A program made the position numbers and the translations under genes. Of a stretch of DNA of 42,055 nucleotides, positions 41,734-42,055 are shown piece after piece. Origin of the DNA: an uncultured Paracoccus sp. (GTDB lineage: Bacteria; Pseudomonadota; Alphaproteobacteria; Rhodobacterales; Rhodobacteraceae); contig NZ_CANKWH010000023.1 of NCBI RefSeq assembly GCF_947487305.1, forward strand, positions 1 through 42,055, written 5' to 3'. The notes beneath the pieces are model-generated. The model was given only the letters and a program-made list of their open reading frames with translations. It was not told where the DNA came from and did no database searches. Numbering within the stretch: position 1 is the first letter of the stretch; every line of letters begins with the position of its first letter.

Positions 41734-42055
41734 CGAAACTCCCTTATCATATCTGCTTAAGGATAGCTTAATCATGAATCAGCGCTACAGCCTAGAGTTG
41801 AAAGTGACCCGGCATTGGGCGCTCCGAAGCAGATGTCTGCTTCTCCCAGATTTGCACCAGCCATACTGTATCTATGTCAGGTAGCTCGCTGCCCGTCAGG
41901 TTTAGGCAACTGCCATGGCACAGACTTCTTTGCATCTGCAGCGTATGACCGCTTGGTCCGCATTGCTGCCGCCCGCCTCGAGTAACGCGCGAAAGTTGGT
42001 GATGCCCTGAGGGGCGGCATATCATGGCGGTGTTCAGACGCCGTCAATTCTCAGC
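41734..42055. other. Intergenic region at the right window edge
   Basis: About 320 bases that should contain the promoter of the barrel/sensor operon. The reverse strand over 41792-42025 has a short open frame with no protein-like features. At 41958-41979 it carries the same 22-base block that opens repeat copy 1 (33356-33377). Confidence 0.4.

Noticed and set aside
41792..42025. A 77-codon minus-strand frame at the right edge
   Set aside because: No ribosome-binding site, odd composition, and it overlaps the repeat block shared with 33356-33377.

Overview
The window is high-GC DNA with the gene content of an alphaproteobacterium, most likely a Rhodobacteraceae/Paracoccus-type organism. The grounds are an IS91 element with its own tyrosine recombinase, TRAP transporters, tightly overlapping catabolic operons and a BgsBA-like glucan synthase. 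This assignment is inferred from gene families, not from a marker gene. I see no rRNA, tRNA or CRISPR array.

Layout. 1-2065: an IS91-family element (transposase cut by the window edge, plus recombinase). 2303-3100: an unknown membrane protein. 3310-5933: a phospholipid-synthesis operon (acyltransferase, CDP-diglyceride synthase, small membrane protein, CDP-alcohol phosphatidyltransferase) resembling E. coli ynbABC. 6177-9698: an ECF-type sigma factor, an overlapping membrane-anchored VWA protein with an anti-sigma-like N-terminus, and an exported unknown. 10186-14582: accessory genes: an isoaspartyl peptidase/asparaginase, an unknown 446-residue protein, a ParDE-type toxin-antitoxin pair, a zinc-ribbon protein and an SRAP DNA-crosslink protein. 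14583-15180: a gene-poor junction ending in an IS5-family remnant.

15181-30261 is one long minus-strand locus, read right to left: TRAP transporter (dctP, dctQ, dctM), an IclR regulator, a hydratase/3-hydroxyacyl-CoA dehydrogenase fusion, thiolase, large and small acyl-CoA dehydrogenases, thioesterase, enoyl-CoA hydratase, acyl-CoA ligase, ETF-ubiquinone oxidoreductase, glutaryl-CoA dehydrogenase and the first 12 codons of etfB. The set matches the pim (pimelate/dicarboxylate) pathway of Rhodopseudomonas palustris: import, CoA activation, one or more rounds of beta-oxidation to glutaryl-CoA, and electrons to quinone through ETF. Its distal end is broken. gcdH has an early stop codon and a frameshift, and etfB is cut by an IS5-type inverted repeat at a TA dinucleotide. 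A divergent polytopic membrane protein (30483-31913) faces dctP across a region with two similar 17-bp candidate regulator sites.

31921-35254 is a patchwork island: the start of a Mu/TniA-like transposase with repeated transposon-end sites, an extra methionine aminopeptidase, an AbiV-type abortive-infection protein and a membrane protein with a PPC-like domain. Degenerate intergenic repeats are interspersed. 35802-41733 is an exopolysaccharide locus: GH8 glucanase, HlyD-like adaptor, processive family-2 glycosyltransferase and, convergently, a Cache-HAMP membrane sensor without an output domain and a probable outer-membrane barrel protein. The HlyD plus GT2 pair resembles BgsB/BgsA of Sinorhizobium meliloti, which makes mixed-linkage beta-glucan under c-di-GMP control.
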